Shown here: piece by piece, positions 22,252 to 34,326 of the stretch
Position numbering within the stretch: position 1 is the first letter of the stretch
How the letters are laid out: each line of letters opens with the position of its first letter
Origin: Lichina pygmaea
Taxonomy: Eukaryota; Ascomycota; Lichinomycetes; Lichinales; Lichinaceae
Reading direction: 5' to 3'
DNA length: 64,000 nt
NCBI GenBank assembly: GCA_963422465.1
Contig: OY730170.1
Span: 3,386,379-3,450,378 of the forward strand
Notes under the pieces: generated by a model
Databases searched by the model: none
Told to the model about the DNA's origin: nothing
The model's input: only the letters and a program-made list of their open reading frames with translations
Translations under genes and position numbers: made by a program

Positions 22252-23646
22252 ATGACACTAAAAAAGAAAAAACCCACTTCTTTAGAAACCAATCCCAGAG
22301 CACCACTAGCCACACCAGCTTCCAGTCTCTCTAACACTCAAGCCAGTCCTCCCACCACTGAAAGTACTATACAGAAAGACTGGGAACTTCTTAACTCCTG
22401 GCTGAAAACCCAACCAGTTCCAGAACCAGTCAGAAAAAGCTGGGAGAACCTTAAGCAAAAACTCTCTGCAGAGCTGCAGACTAGCACTGTCCAACCTCTA
22501 GCTTCTGGCATTACCAACAAGATTATCCAGGAGCTTGAAAACCTCAACAAATGTCTAGATAGACAAGAGGCAAAACTATCTTATACACAGGCAGCTGCAA
22601 AAACTTCCTCTGCTCAAATTCCACTAGCTTCCAGAATTCTCAAAGAGGTTCTGGTACACCCTGGGCACCAGACTCCAGACATAGCCAACAGAACCTATGT
22701 CCAGCTCTTCCAAGCTCTCCAAGACAGACTCCCAAGCCCTTATAACAAACAGATCAGGGCAGTGAGAAAACTCCCATCAGGGGATATTCTTATTCACACA
22801 GAGAGCCAGGAAACTAAGCTTTTTCTGGAAAAGGATTCCTCCTGGACTGCAACTATCTTCAACACAAAGGCAATAGTCCAGCCCAAGAGATTCCCAGTTC
22901 TGGTTCATGGAGTCAGAACAGCAGATATCCAGCCAGAGAATCTGGAGGACACCTGCAAAAAAATCCAGACTAGCAACCCTTCTCTTGGCAAACAGATCAC
23001 TATTCTGAGAGTATATTGGTCCAAGAAATCCATAGCTCAAAAAAAACAGGTCACCTCTCTCCACCTGGATCTCTCTACTCCCCAACAGGCCAATCTTCTT
23101 ATTGAGAATGGACTAGTGCTGGGACACAGACTACATGAAGTGGAACTCTTCCTGGCAAACACAGTTATTGCACAATGCTTCAAGTGCTTTGGCTATAGCC
23201 ACCAAGCTCATGCCTGCAGGAACAGAACTGCCTGTGGAGCATGTGGTGGACAACATGAGAGGAGAGCATGCTCAATTCCTGAAAACTTGCTGAAACCAAA
23301 ATACTGCAATTGCCAGGGATCTCACCCAGCCTAGACTAGCACATGCCCAGTACACCAGGAAGCAGCCAAGAAAGCCAGGGAAGCTTGGATTTCATGCCCA
23401 GGGAAGTATAAGATCCCAATCTCTACATCTCTGACACCAGTACCCCAATCTCCAGCTACATCTTTCTCTTTCTCCCAGCCACTCCCAGAGGGGAAAAAAT
23501 ATAAAACAGCTGAGCCAACCAGAAGCTCAGAGAGAATCAGGGGAAGCTGTCCAGAAGTTCAAACTCTTGGGGCAAGATCAACAAATAATAAGAGAAAAGT
23601 ATCAGCCAACCCTTTCAAGATCTTTGAAGATGAGATGTCTACATGA
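22252..23646 (+). pseudogene. L3 ORF1: zinc-knuckle Gag-like protein, one stop
   Basis: It starts at ATG 22,252 (MTLKKKKPTS), preceded by 5' UTR. The coiled-coil-like LENLNKCLDRQEAKLSY segment, the central FPVLVHGVRTADIQ domain and knuckles CFKCFGYSHQAHAC, CGACGGQHERRAC and CNCQGSHPA are present. A TAG at about 23,332 replaces the Trp of the HPAW motif; the frame is otherwise open to the stop TGA at 23,644-23,646, which overlaps the ORF2 ATG as ATGA. Confidence 0.85.
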
Positions 23647-24924
23647 AAGACTCAAAGCTCACACTTCTCCAGTATAATGTGCAAAAAAGCCAATCAGTCC
23701 AAGAGCTACTTCTAACAACCTCAGCTCTTCAAGAGGTGGACATTATTGCACTTCAAGAACTCTGGAAAAACCCTCACCTGGAGATAAGCACCTCTACTGT
23801 TTTCTCTTCTTTTCTTCCTTTTTACTGTTCAGAGATTGGTAGAACACTTTTTCTTATTAATAAAAACCTGAAACTCTCTTCTCTTCATCCTACTTTCTGG
23901 AGTAAAGACTTTATTTCTCTTGAAATCTACTTGGAAAACTCTTCTACTTCTCTTTGGGTGTATAATCTTTACTTTACCCTATCAAGTCAAGAAAACTATA
24001 CAGAGGCATCAGAAGCTCTTCTCTGTTTACTCCAAAATGCTTTACAAGTACAAGGACAACATATTCTTCTCACAGATTCAAACCTCCACCACCCAGACTG
24101 GTCAAAGAAAAGAAGACTGTACTCTGACACTGCAAACAAGTTCCAAAGTCTAATGAAAGATTTAAATCTGGATTTAGCTATTGTACCTTTTACTCCCACC
24201 AGAGCATGATCTCTTTCAGAAAAACCATGTTCTGCAATTGATCTGTCTTTTATTTCTTCTTCTCTTTCTAACTCCCTGATTTTCTCTAAAGTGGCTCTCC
24301 AGTTCTTTCATGGGTCTGACCACAGACCTATACTAACTAGCCTGGACCTGGATCCTCCAAGGAAAACCTGGAAGCCAGAAAGGAACTGGAAGACACTGGA
24401 CTCAAACCTTGCAAGAGTAGAGTGTGAGAAGCTACAGCTACCTTCCCACTTTCAAGACAAGAATGAAGTGGATAAGTACTTGGAGTACCTGGACAACTTT
24501 CTCCAAGAAGTGGTAAGCAAATGTACACAGCTCCAGAAGCAATCTGGTCACTCAGTTCCCTGGTGGAACCAAGACATCCAAAACAAGGTTAGAGAGGAAA
24601 GAAGAGTAAGAAGACAAGTTCTCAGAGGACAGGCATCCCAAGAAGACCTTGAGCAAGCAACTAAGAACAAGAAAAAAGCAGTCAGAGAGGGAAAGCAGAC
24701 CACCTTCAGACAACAAGTCCATGAGCTAGCCAGTTCTTCAAAATTCTGGAAGCTTGCAAAGTGGGGAAAAACAAAAGCCAACAGGACTCCTGATCTTCCC
24801 CTGGTCCCAGATTTGGAAACACAAGAAGGACTAGCTAAAACCTTTGAGGAGAAGACAAAAGTGTTTTCAGCCTAGTTGTTCCCCAAAGCACTTGTTCCAG
24901 AACCAAGTACAGAGAGTTTCCAGA

Positions 24925-25554
24925 TGTTACGACCCAGGAGGAACACAGTCTTTATATACTCACAGAAAGCAGCAGACAGGATACTGGACGTAAGTACCAG
25001 ACAGTGTGGCACGGGAACCAGTCACGTGACCGGTGAGACAAACCAGGGGGTGCTCACCACAGCATGCATATGCATAAACAAGTGAGCAAAGTGAGCAGAG
25101 CTCACCCAGCTTGCCGCAGCGTGCATGAAAAGTGAGCAAAGTGAGCAGAGCTCACCCAGCTCACCACAGCGTGCATGAAAAGTGAGCAAAGTGAGCAGAG
25201 CTCACCCAGCTCACCGCAGTATGCATGAACTGTGAGCAAAGTGAGCAGAGCTCACTGATCTCACTGAGTGAGCAAAGTGAGCAGAGCTCACTGTGCTCAC
25301 AAACTGAGCACTATATAGTCTGGTGATAGTTCCCCTATGGAACAGTTGTCTTCAACTCATGTTGTGATCCAGACAACTAGATCTGCTTCAATACAATCCT
25401 TTTGTACGAAGCTGTTGATCAGGTGTCACCACCACCACATTCCACCAAACCCTTTCGCACTCCTTGACACTCCTCTCCTGCGAGAACCAACCTGCCTTCC
25501 ACCTCTCACCCTAATCCTATACTCAGATAGGACAGTACGGTACAGACTGCAACA
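24925..25554 (+). repeat. B1 5' LTR
   Basis: 630 bp, TGTTACGACC...CTGCAACA. U3 has a tandem array of about 50-bp units with GTGAGC...GCTCAC palindromes (about 25,081-25,300). The TATA region CACTATATAGTC lies near 25,310. Downstream of it GTCTTCAA matches the complement of TTGAAGAC, 2 nt past the LTR end. Confidence 0.9.
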
Positions 25555-25572
25555 CTTTGAAGACCCTCAAGG

Positions 25573-27072
25573 ATGAGTACCTCAGGAGCAACCAACCCCA
25601 ACTTCCCAGATAGAAAGATTAGTGTTGCCAAGCCAGACCTGTTCTACAGTGAAAGAAACAAGGTTGACAACTGGCTCATGCAACTCCAAGTCTACTTTCA
25701 ATTCCAACCAGAGACAAAGCTGCCTAAGGAAAAGTGGCCACTCTTTGCAACCACCTACATGAGAGGTAATACTTATTGATGGATCAAGCTCTACGTCAAC
25801 AAACATCTCTCAGGAAACAGAGACCACGACAGCACAACAGAATGGATGACAAAATAGACATGATTCAAGGACAAGATCAAAAGAATCCTTGGACTATCTA
25901 ACAAAGACAAAGTGGCTATACGAATAATCCAGCACATCAAACAACAACACTCAGCCGCAGAGTACACCACGCAGTTCAAACAATACTCAGTACTGACTGA
26001 CTGGGACAACAACACCCTGATGGTCATGTACTGACGTGGACTCAAGGAAAACATGAAGGATGAAATCACCTTCGACAGACAAGCAGTTGACACACTGGAT
26101 GAACTCATCGCACAAGCAATCAACATCGATAACAAACTATTCAAGTGAGTGATGGAGAAACACCACGACAGAGGATACAGCCACCCCACATAGCATGTGA
26201 GCAACCACTACAAGCTGCCTAACAAGACACCACCACATGACCCATATGGCTATGCACCCATGGAACTGGATGCAGTCCACCACAAGGGAAGGTTCACAAA
26301 GGGAAGGAATAACAAAAAGAGGAAAGCACTGAAGTGCTATGCCTGTGGCAAGCTAGGCCACATAGTGAAAGACTGTTGTTCAAAGAACAAGGTGCACTGA
26401 CAGCAACTTAATACACTTGACAGAGACTGGAATGTTATCAAGTCAGAGGACCTACCAGGAGAGGCTCAGCTATCCCTCAAACAATAGGACAACTACGATC
26501 AGACATTGGAAGCAGCCCACCAACTGGCAACATCAGGAGGTAAAGACCTACCAGAACAGACAGGTCAGAACAAGGGACAGGAGCCCTTAACCACCTCTGA
26601 TGGAGACTGAGATGAACCTGTGTCTATCAAAGAAGAAATACCACAAGGAAGCTATGCTTACAGCATGGACCCATGAAATCTACAGCATGGCAAACTACAG
26701 TGGAGGTTTTGCATGAAGCACTACTACACCTACCACAAACAACTACAAAGGTACGGAGGACATTCACCCTACCACACCACCTGCCACAAGCATTGGGTCA
26801 ATTGCGAGAAGGATGTGTGTGAGATCCATCTTTGGGACAAACACCAACACACCACATTCCCTGGACACACACATGATTGGCACAAACACCTCATGTTCCT
26901 ACAGCAAGGTAACAACTACAACTGCTACGTTGATAATTGGCAGTACTGCCTCAAGCCTGGATGTGACAAGCATCAGCAAGACAAATTCATGAACAGATTC
27001 CTCAGGACTGATGGGAATAGCTGGACCCATTGCCCAGTCAGTGGTAAGACACTTTGATCAGGAAAAGACTGA
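25573..27072 (+). pseudogene. B1 gag, broken
   Basis: It starts at ATGAGTACCTCAGG only 18 nt after the LTR. It matches B2 gag: KPDLFYSERNKVDNWLMQLQ, zinc knuckle CYACGKLGHIVKDC (about 26,336-26,377), then a Cys/His-rich C-terminus with HWVNCEKDVCEIH and NWQYCLKPGCDKH. Stops at about 25,779, 25,857, 26,032 (TGA where B2 has CGA), 26,147, 26,191 and others destroy it. Confidence 0.85.
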
Positions 27073-30000
27073 ACTCCCTTGTCAAGGGGTGACATTGGGA
27101 GCTCAACAACATAACCCCTAGCAACGCAAAGCACCTGCGATTGCCTGTGTCATTACACGCCAACACACCAGTACAGACATACGCACTTGTGGACTCTGGA
27201 GCCAGTGGAAACTATATCTCAAGACAACTTTACAATACCCTCGGCACTGGAAGAAGACGCAAGCAGCAGCCCTATCAGCTTGCGATGGCAAATAGACAGA
27301 CAGAGCTAGTCTGCCATGAGACACAGCCAATGGAAATAGTTACCGGACACTATACTGAAAGGATCCACCTTGATATTGTCAAGTTGGCCACTCAGGATAT
27401 CTATTTGGGGATGCCTTGGCTAAAGAAGCATAACCCAGTTGTTAACTGGAGGACAGGAGTACTCACTTTTAGGAACTGCACTAACAACACAGCTCAGACC
27501 TGTTACCAGCCACAGAAGGCATAGACAGATGAGGGAAGGAGTCCTCAGTGGAACCTCACTGACAGAAAGGACAACTCTCAAGAGAAGAGGTCTGCCTTGA
27601 TAGGCACACCCCAGAACCAGGTGGCCAAACAGTCAGAGATGAAGAGAGAGGAAGTTGTTAACTCTCTGGAGATCCCTCAAGAGTACTGACCTGAGTATGA
27701 TAACCTTTTTCAGGAAGAGACAACAACAGCAGTGTTGCCTAAGCACCAACCTTGGGATCATGAGATCAAGTTGCAACCAGGGATAGAGCCAGGATTTGGA
27801 CCAATTTACCAGTTATCAGAAAAAGAGCTCCAAGTACTTTGCGAGTACCTGGAGGAAAACCTGAAAAAGAGTTTCATTCAAGAATCTCAATCGCCAGCAG
27901 GATACCCGATACTATTTGCACTAAAGAAAGACAGAAGTCTTCAACTTTGTGTGGATTACAGGAAACTCAACGACATTACCATCAAGAACTGATATCCATT
28001 GCCAAATGTGAACGAATTGCGAGACAGGATCAGCCAAGCTATAATCTTTACCAAGCTGGACTTGAAAGGAGCATACAACCTGATACACATGAAAGAAGAA
28101 GAAGAATGGAAGACAGCCTTCAGAACCTGATACAGACACTACAAGTATCTGGTTATGCCATTCGGACTCACAAACACACCAGCAACATGTCAAGCATTGA
28201 TCAACAATGTCATCAGAGCACACCTGGACCAAACAGCTATTGTCTACCTGGACAACATTCTTGTCTACTTGAACACACAACAGGAATATACTAAACATGT
28301 GAAGGATGTTCTACAATACCTACAACAGGCAGGGCTCAAGCTCAACCCAAAGAAATGCGAGTTCAACAAACTAGAAGTTGAATTCCTCGGATACATCATA
28401 GGGATCAAAGGGATCAAGATTGACCCTGAGAAAATCAAAGTGATTCAGCAATGGCCAACACCAACATCAGTTAAGGAAGTACAAGCCTTTCTAGAATTTG
28501 CCAACTTCAACTGACAGTTCATAAAGAACTACTCACAGATGGCAACACCACTGACAGAACTCACAAAGAAGGATGTGGAGTACCGGTGGACAGAGAGACA
28601 ACAAAAAGTATTCCAACAGCTCAAGAACACTTGCGCCAAGGAACCAGTTCTCCTCAACTTCAAGACAGGCCAACCAACACGAATCAAGATGGACGCTTCA
28701 GATCAGGCAGTGGGAGCATGTCTATGCCAACAGGCAGATGGCAAGTGGCACCCAGTTGCCTACTACTCACGAAAAATAACACAAGTGGAACAAAACTATG
28801 ATATCCACAACAAAGAGCTATTGGCAGTTGTCAACACACTCAAACACTGGAGAGTGTACACGGAAAGCAGTTCTGAACTCACTGTTCTCACAGACCACAA
28901 GAATCTGACAACGTTCACGACAACCAAGAAGCTGAACAGACAGCAAGTCAGATGGGCTGAACTCCTAGGGCAACACAAGTTCAAGATCTTGTACACCCCT
29001 GGACAAGACAATAGGAGAGCAGACACACTAAGCTGACAAAAAGACTACATGGAAGATGATGAACACCAAGGAACAATCTTACAGCAGGACCAGCAAGGAA
29101 ACCTGGTGCCTCAACCACAGATCAACAAGCTCACGGCAGAAGACACTGAAGAACTAATAAGGAACTACCACAACAATCCAGCACATAGTCACCCAGGAAT
29201 CTCCAAGACCACAGACCTTATCCAACAGGCAGGGAACAATGTCATTAACCTCTGACAACATATCACAAACTACATCAGCAAGTGTCTACTATGCCAGAAA
29301 AACAAACATGGAAGACATAAGCTATATGGAGAAGAACATCTGAACACAATACCAAGAGGCCTGTGGGAAGATGTGTCAATAGACTTCATCACAAAGCTAC
29401 CCAAGTCCAAAGACCCAGTCATAGGAATCATCTACGACTTGATTATGGTGATAGTGGACAGATTCACAAAATATCTAATAGCAGTACTATTCAAGAAGAC
29501 CCACACAGCAGAACAGTTGGGACATCTTTTACTGGACAGATTAGTCAGAGACCACGGAGTTCCGATCATGATCATTACAGACAGAGACAAACTCTTCACA
29601 TCCAACTACTGGAAGACAATACCAGCTATGCCTCTCTCTTGAAGAAACCTTTAAAGGAATCCTCAACTATCTCTCCTAAGTGGAAATTCACTTGGTTAAG
29701 TCAAATAACTACTAACCAGGCTAGTTCAAAGAAAGAACTACAAAAGCTCTTTACTAAAGAGTGGGAAGACCAATAGGAAGAGAAGAAAAGAAGAAGCTAT
29801 CCAGGCTGGCAGACTTTCTGTCAAAAGCCACACAAAAACAATCTGAAGCTCTACAAAGAGTTACAGAAAGCTGAGGCAAGTCTGCTACTGCAAATCAGGA
29901 CTGGAAGAATTGGTCTGGCAAGTTTTCTTTTCAGAGCTGGAGCTCCTGACTTCCCTACCCCACTATGTGTGTGTGGCCAAGCAGAAGAAACTGCAAAACA

Positions 30001-31159
30001 TATCACCTCTTCATGCTCTCTTTATTCAAGACAAAGACAACAAGTCTCTTTTAATCCCCAAGACTTCACCACTATTATTTCAAACCCAGAGCTACTACAG
30101 AAGTTCTTGTACTGGTTTATGTTTTTGAAAAGACTAAACCAGTTTAATCTAGCTTTCAAACTCCACTATTCCCAATCCAATACCTAGATTCTCTTCTCTT
30201 ACCAGAAACTTCAAGATTTCTTTTGTTACATTCCCTAGTCACACCCTGCCTTCAGTTTTTATCCCTTCAAAGGTTTTCTGAAGGAGTTCACTATTAGCTA
30301 GAAGATCTGCATGGCTGTAAAGCTACTACCAGTGTAAGAATCAAATAAAATAAAATAAAATAAAACTGGAAGACAATCAGTGCAGCCATAGGAACAAAAC
30401 CCAAAATGTCTACAGCCTATCACCCATGAACTGACAGCCAGACAGAGCAAGCAAACCAAGTCCTGGAGACTTACTTACAGCATTACATCAACCAGACCTA
30501 CAGCAATTGGGTACAGTTATTACCGGTGGCACAGCTGGCAATCAACCAGCACAGATCAGACTCAACAAAGGAATCACTATTTTTTGCCAATTTTGGACAA
30601 CATGTGAACATCGGGATGCCAAGCAGAGCTTCACCAAACACGGAGAAAGCACTCCAACATGACAAGCTCCTATAACAAACACACACGATGATGAGGCACT
30701 ACCTTCAAGAGACCTCAGAAAGAATGCAACATCAAATAGACAAGAAATCAAAAATGGCACCTCAGCTAAAGAAGGGGGATAAAGTCTACCTCCTCACAAG
30801 AAATTGGAAAATGAAGAAACCAAAGACAGAAACTTGACAACATCAAGGTCAGACTATTTTCAGTCAAAGAAAAAACAGGACCAGTCAACATCAAGATACG
30901 ACTACCAAGGGATGCCAGAGTCCATCCAAACTTTCATATATTGATGATTGAACCAGCTGACCAGAGCACACCCTTGCAGGAAATATTCCATTATCAACCT
31001 GAAGAAGAACAAGAGTTTGAAGTTGAACAGATCCTGGCTAGAAAAGGTCAGCAATACCTCGTCAAGTGGAAAGGATACCCAGACTCGGAAAATACCTGGG
31101 AACCACTCAAGAACCTCACGAACTGCCAGCTTCTTCTGCGACAGTTTCAGCAGGAGTAG
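27064..31159 (+). pseudogene. B1 pol with chromodomain, broken and split by L5
   Basis: It lies in the -1 frame relative to gag. Protease LVDSGASGNYIS (about 27,190), RT with [15 protein letters not shown] (about 27,945) and mutated site YLDN (about 28,246), RNase H MDASDQAVGACLC (about 28,690), integrase core with SIDFITKLP and ITDRDKLF up to 29,620, then L5, then the C-terminal region and chromodomain [20 protein letters not shown] (about 31,020-31,155). There are numerous TGA stops; several are shared with B2. Confidence 0.85.
29621..30364 (+). mobile_element. LINE fragment L5 (3' end) inside B1 integrase
   Basis: A 5'-truncated 744-bp LINE with a 13-bp duplication ACTGGAAGACAAT (29,608-29,620 and 30,365-30,377). 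It encodes the last roughly 190 residues of ORF2, including CVCGQAEETAKHITSSC, with one TAG near 29,773. The tail is GAATCAAATAAAATAAAAT-type. It is closely similar to the 3' end of L2. Confidence 0.93.
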
Positions 31160-31607
31160 AACTGAACAGCTCGGCCTGCAGAAGGGATGTGTCAATGACT
31201 GATCAAGTCAAATCCTCGCCATCTGACTCTATCTCTTTCACCAAGCACTGAAGCTTCTGCCTCGCACAGACCTTGGCACCCTCCAACACCTTTCACTTCT
31301 GAGACAGACAAGCCTGCACTGTGGCAAGTTGTTCAAAGAGTGTGTCGCGTGTTGCCTTGTCAGTGGCCACATCCTCACAGAGGTTGTCCTGGGACATGTT
31401 CAGAGATTCCCAGGACACAGAGACACAAGACCTTCCACACTGAGTACACGCAGCACATTTCAACTTATCATCTTCTTCCAGCATCTGGAAGCATGGATGA
31501 CCACAGAGAACACAAAAGTTGTAGGGCGTACACGAAACAAAACCCTGATTGCGGATTTGAGCAGCAAGCTGAGTTCGGCTAACAGTCGCACATGACTTTG
31601 GAGGCAT
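31116..31607 (-). pseudogene. B1 opposite-strand zinc-cluster ORF, broken
   Basis: It starts MPPKSCATVSRTQLAAQIRN, 43 nt from the 3' LTR. The cluster aligns with B2, but the first cysteine is Tyr (NFCVL...PC, then CAACTQCGRSC). A TGA at about 31,293, probably from CGA, is followed by an open frame to about 31,175 and further decay. Its 3' end overlaps the end of the convergent pol. Confidence 0.75.
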
Positions 31608-31650
31608 GACCAGATTTCATCAAGATGATGAAAGATGGAGAGGAGGATAG

Positions 31651-32280
31651 TGTTACAACCCAGGAGGAACACAGTCTTTATATACTCACAGAAAGCAGCA
31701 GACAGGATACTGGATATAAGTACCAGACAGCGTGGCACGGGAACCAGTCACGTGACCAGCGAGACAAACCAAGGGGTGCTTGCCGCAGCATGCATATGCA
31801 CAAACAAGTGAGCAAAGTGAGCAGAGCTCACCCAGCTCACCGCAGCGTGCATGAAAAGTGAGCAAAGTGAGCAGAGCTCACCCAGCTCACCACAGTGTGC
31901 ATGAAAAGTGAGCAAAGTGAGCAGAGCTCACCCAGCTCACCGCAGTGTGCATGAACTGTGAGCAAAGTGAGCAGAGCTCACTGATCTCACCGAGTGAGCA
32001 AAGTGAGCAGAGCTCACTGTGCTCACAAACTGAGCACTATATAGTCTGGTGATAGTTCCCCTATAGAACAATCATCTTCAACTCATGTTGTGATCCAGAC
32101 AACTAGATCTGCTTCAATACAATCCTTTTGTACAAAGCTGTTGATCAGGTGTCACCACCACCATGTTCCACCAAACCCCTTCACACTCCTTGACACTCCT
32201 CTCCTGCGAGAACCAACCCGCCTTCCACCTCTCACCCTAATCCTATACTCGGATAGGACAGTACGGTACAGACCGCAACA
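31651..32280 (+). repeat. B1 3' LTR
   Basis: 630 bp, TGTTACAACC...ACCGCAACA, equal in length to the 5' LTR with the same 50-bp palindromic array (about 31,806-32,030). The LTRs differ mainly at CpG-derived positions. Confidence 0.9.
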
Positions 32281-32954
32281 CCAGAGTACTCCAGAGATCC
32301 AGAGCTCTCAGGAAGTTACTGCTGAAGAAGTGGAACAAATCCTGAACAAAAAGAAACCTTTCACAGCAGGGGGAAAAGATAAGCTGCCAAATGGATTTCT
32401 GAAAGCTCTGGGTTCCAAGTTCTGCCAAGCTATAGCTGTTCTCACATCAACATGCTGGAGACTGGAATACTTTCCAGAGAGGTTCAAGAATGCAAAGACA
32501 GTCTGTCTAAGAAAACCTGGTAAAGGATACTATAACCAAGCTAAAGCCTGGCGCCCTATAGCTTTGCTAAACACAACTGGCAAGCTGATGGAAGCTATTA
32601 CAGCAACCAGGCTAAGCAAGGTAGCAGAAGAAGCTAGACTTTTGCCAGAAATCCAGATGGGCTTCAGGAAAGGAAGATCAACTGAATCAGCACTTTTCCT
32701 ACTAACTTCCCAAGTGGAAAAAGTCTGGAAGGAAGGCATGGTTACATCTCTACTTTCTCTGGATATCTCAGGAGTCTATGACAGAGTTCTACCTAAGATC
32801 CTCCAACAAATCCTAGAGAGAAAAGGAATTCCTCTCTGGCTATCTTCCTGGATTCTCTCTTTCTGCACCAGTCGTTCTACCACTCTTGTGTTTGATGACT
32901 CTGAGTCTTCTGCTATTCCTATTCACTGTGGAGTTCCCCAAGGTTCCCCTTTAT

Positions 32955-33343
32955 TGTTAAAGGCCGGGCCGAGTTCACACAGAAGCCAGTACGGTCTGTT
33001 GCTTTGCTGGGCAGATTCTAGACAGGGACTTAGTAGAGGAATAGACAGATAGGGAACTCTCTCTGTACTATTGTCTCTGTACGATGTGTGCATGTGTGTT
33101 CAGCCTGGAGAGCTAATCCCTCCAGGCCCTCTGGGTGGTCTTTATACAGATGCCCCAAGAGGGGGGGTCTTCTCGAGGGGTATCATCCTTTTGCGTGGAC
33201 GAGCTCCTCGCTTAGCTCCTGCTTGTCCACCGGACAAGCTTCTCGCTTAGCTCTTGCTTGTCCACCGGACTGGTCGGATGTTGTTCCATATGACTAACAC
33301 TCCTCCCTCGCTTACCTGAGCTGTTCCGGCCTAGGCCTTAACA
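32955..33343 (-). mobile_element. Solo family-A LTR in L3
   Basis: A 389-bp LTR, TGTTAAAGG...CCTTAACA, flanked by TTTAT on both sides (32,950-32,954 and 33,344-33,348). There is no internal region, so it is the product of LTR-LTR recombination. It has two palindromic units (about 33,196-33,270). Confidence 0.93.
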
Positions 33344-33882
33344 TTTATCTTCTATTCTGTTTCTATTTTATATTTCTGAACTTCATGAAACTGTACACTC
33401 TTCTTCCACTGGTGTTTCTGCTCTGGGATTTGCAGATGATACAAATCTGCTTGCATTTGGACACTCTCTAAAAAGCAACCTTCTGAAGTTGAAGAACACA
33501 CACCTCAAATGTCTATCATGGGCTTGTTAAGGTCTAGGCCAGAACAGCCCAGGTAAGCGAGGGAGGAGTGTTAGTCATACAGAACAACATCCGACTGATC
33601 CGGTGGACAAGCAAGAGCTAAGCGAGGAGCTTGTCCAGTGGACAAGCAGGAGCTAAGCGAGGAGCTCGTCTGGTGGACGAGCAGGAGCTAAGCAAGGAGC
33701 TTGTCCAGTGGACAAGCAGAAGCTAAGTGAGGAGCTCGTCCACGCAAAAGGATGATACCCCTCGAGAAGACCCCCCCCCTCGGGGCATCTGTATAAAGAC
33801 CCCCCAAAGGGCCCGGAGGGATTAGCTCTCCAGGCTGAACACAACACGCACATATTGTACTGAGACAATAGTACAGAGAGAG

Positions 33883-34274
33883 TGTTAAAGGCCAGTCCAC
33901 GTTCACACAGAATGTGGGTGGTCCTGTCTTCGACCGAGGAGGGCAGGGACTCAATAGATGAATAGCAAGGGGGGTAACTCTCTTGCTATTATCACTCGTA
34001 ATGTGTGTTCAGCCTGGAGAGCTATTCTCTCCGGCTATCTGGGTTCTTATATACAGGAGCCTGAGGGGGGGGGGGTCCTCCTGAGGGGTATCAGCTTTCT
34101 GCGTGGACAAGCTGGACAAGCTAGTTACACGTTGTCCACCTTGTCCACCGTGGACAAGCTGGACAAGCTGGTTACACATCATCCACCTTGTCCACCGGGT
34201 CAGGTGAACATTGTTCCGTGTACCTCTGTACACTCGCTTTGGTCAGCTCAGCCGTTCCGGCCTGGGCCTTAACA
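33883..34274 (-). repeat. A2 3' LTR
   Basis: 392 bp, TGTTAAAGGCCAGTCC...CCTTAACA. The array has GTGGACAAGCTGGACAAGC and TTGTCCACC arms (about 34,101-34,200). Purine tract GGAGGGAGGGGATGG adjoins it in element sense. Confidence 0.9.
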
Positions 34275-34326
34275 CCATCCCCTCCCTCCAAAGGTTCTGT
34301 CCCCAGATCCTCTCGCTTCTCTTACC

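Larger units (their letters stand above)
24925..32280 (+). mobile_element. Gypsy element B1 (chromovirus), complete but decayed
   Basis: Plus-strand element of 7,356 bp inserted in L3 ORF2 with duplication CCAGA (24,920-24,924 and 32,281-32,285). Both LTRs are 630 bp. It contains LINE fragment L5 in its integrase. It has many more stops than B2, most explained by CpG change. The purine-rich tract AGATGGAGAGGAGGATAG immediately precedes the 3' LTR. Confidence 0.92.
15490..33524 (+). mobile_element. LINE L3 (Tad-like), split by three LTR insertions
   Basis: This plus-strand LINE occupies about 15,490-15,832, 22,088-24,924, 32,281-32,954 and 33,344-33,524. Its remaining 3' part is displaced beyond the window by A3. 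The 5' UTR (GTTCAAGGACCATTAC near 15,511; CTTAAGGTGAAAACCCATCAC near 15,600) aligns with the complete 5' end of L4, so L3 is probably full-length at 5'. Interruptions are A1 (duplication TAGCT), B1 (CCAGA) and a solo LTR (TTTAT). It is the oldest layer of the right-hand nest. Confidence 0.88.
23643..33524 (+). pseudogene. L3 ORF2: endonuclease/RT, split by insertions
   Basis: Segments are 23,643-24,924, 32,281-32,954 and 33,344-33,524; the rest lies beyond the window. Endonuclease motifs LQYNVQKS, DIIALQELW, LLTDSNLHHPDW and GSDHRPI are in the first segment, with a TGA (CGA-type) near 24,208 and a TAG near 24,873. RT motifs RPIALLNTTG, GFRKGRSTES and CGVPQGSPL are in the second. The third holds FADDTNLLAF. 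Joining the pieces across the target duplications restores the reading order seen in L4. Confidence 0.85.
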
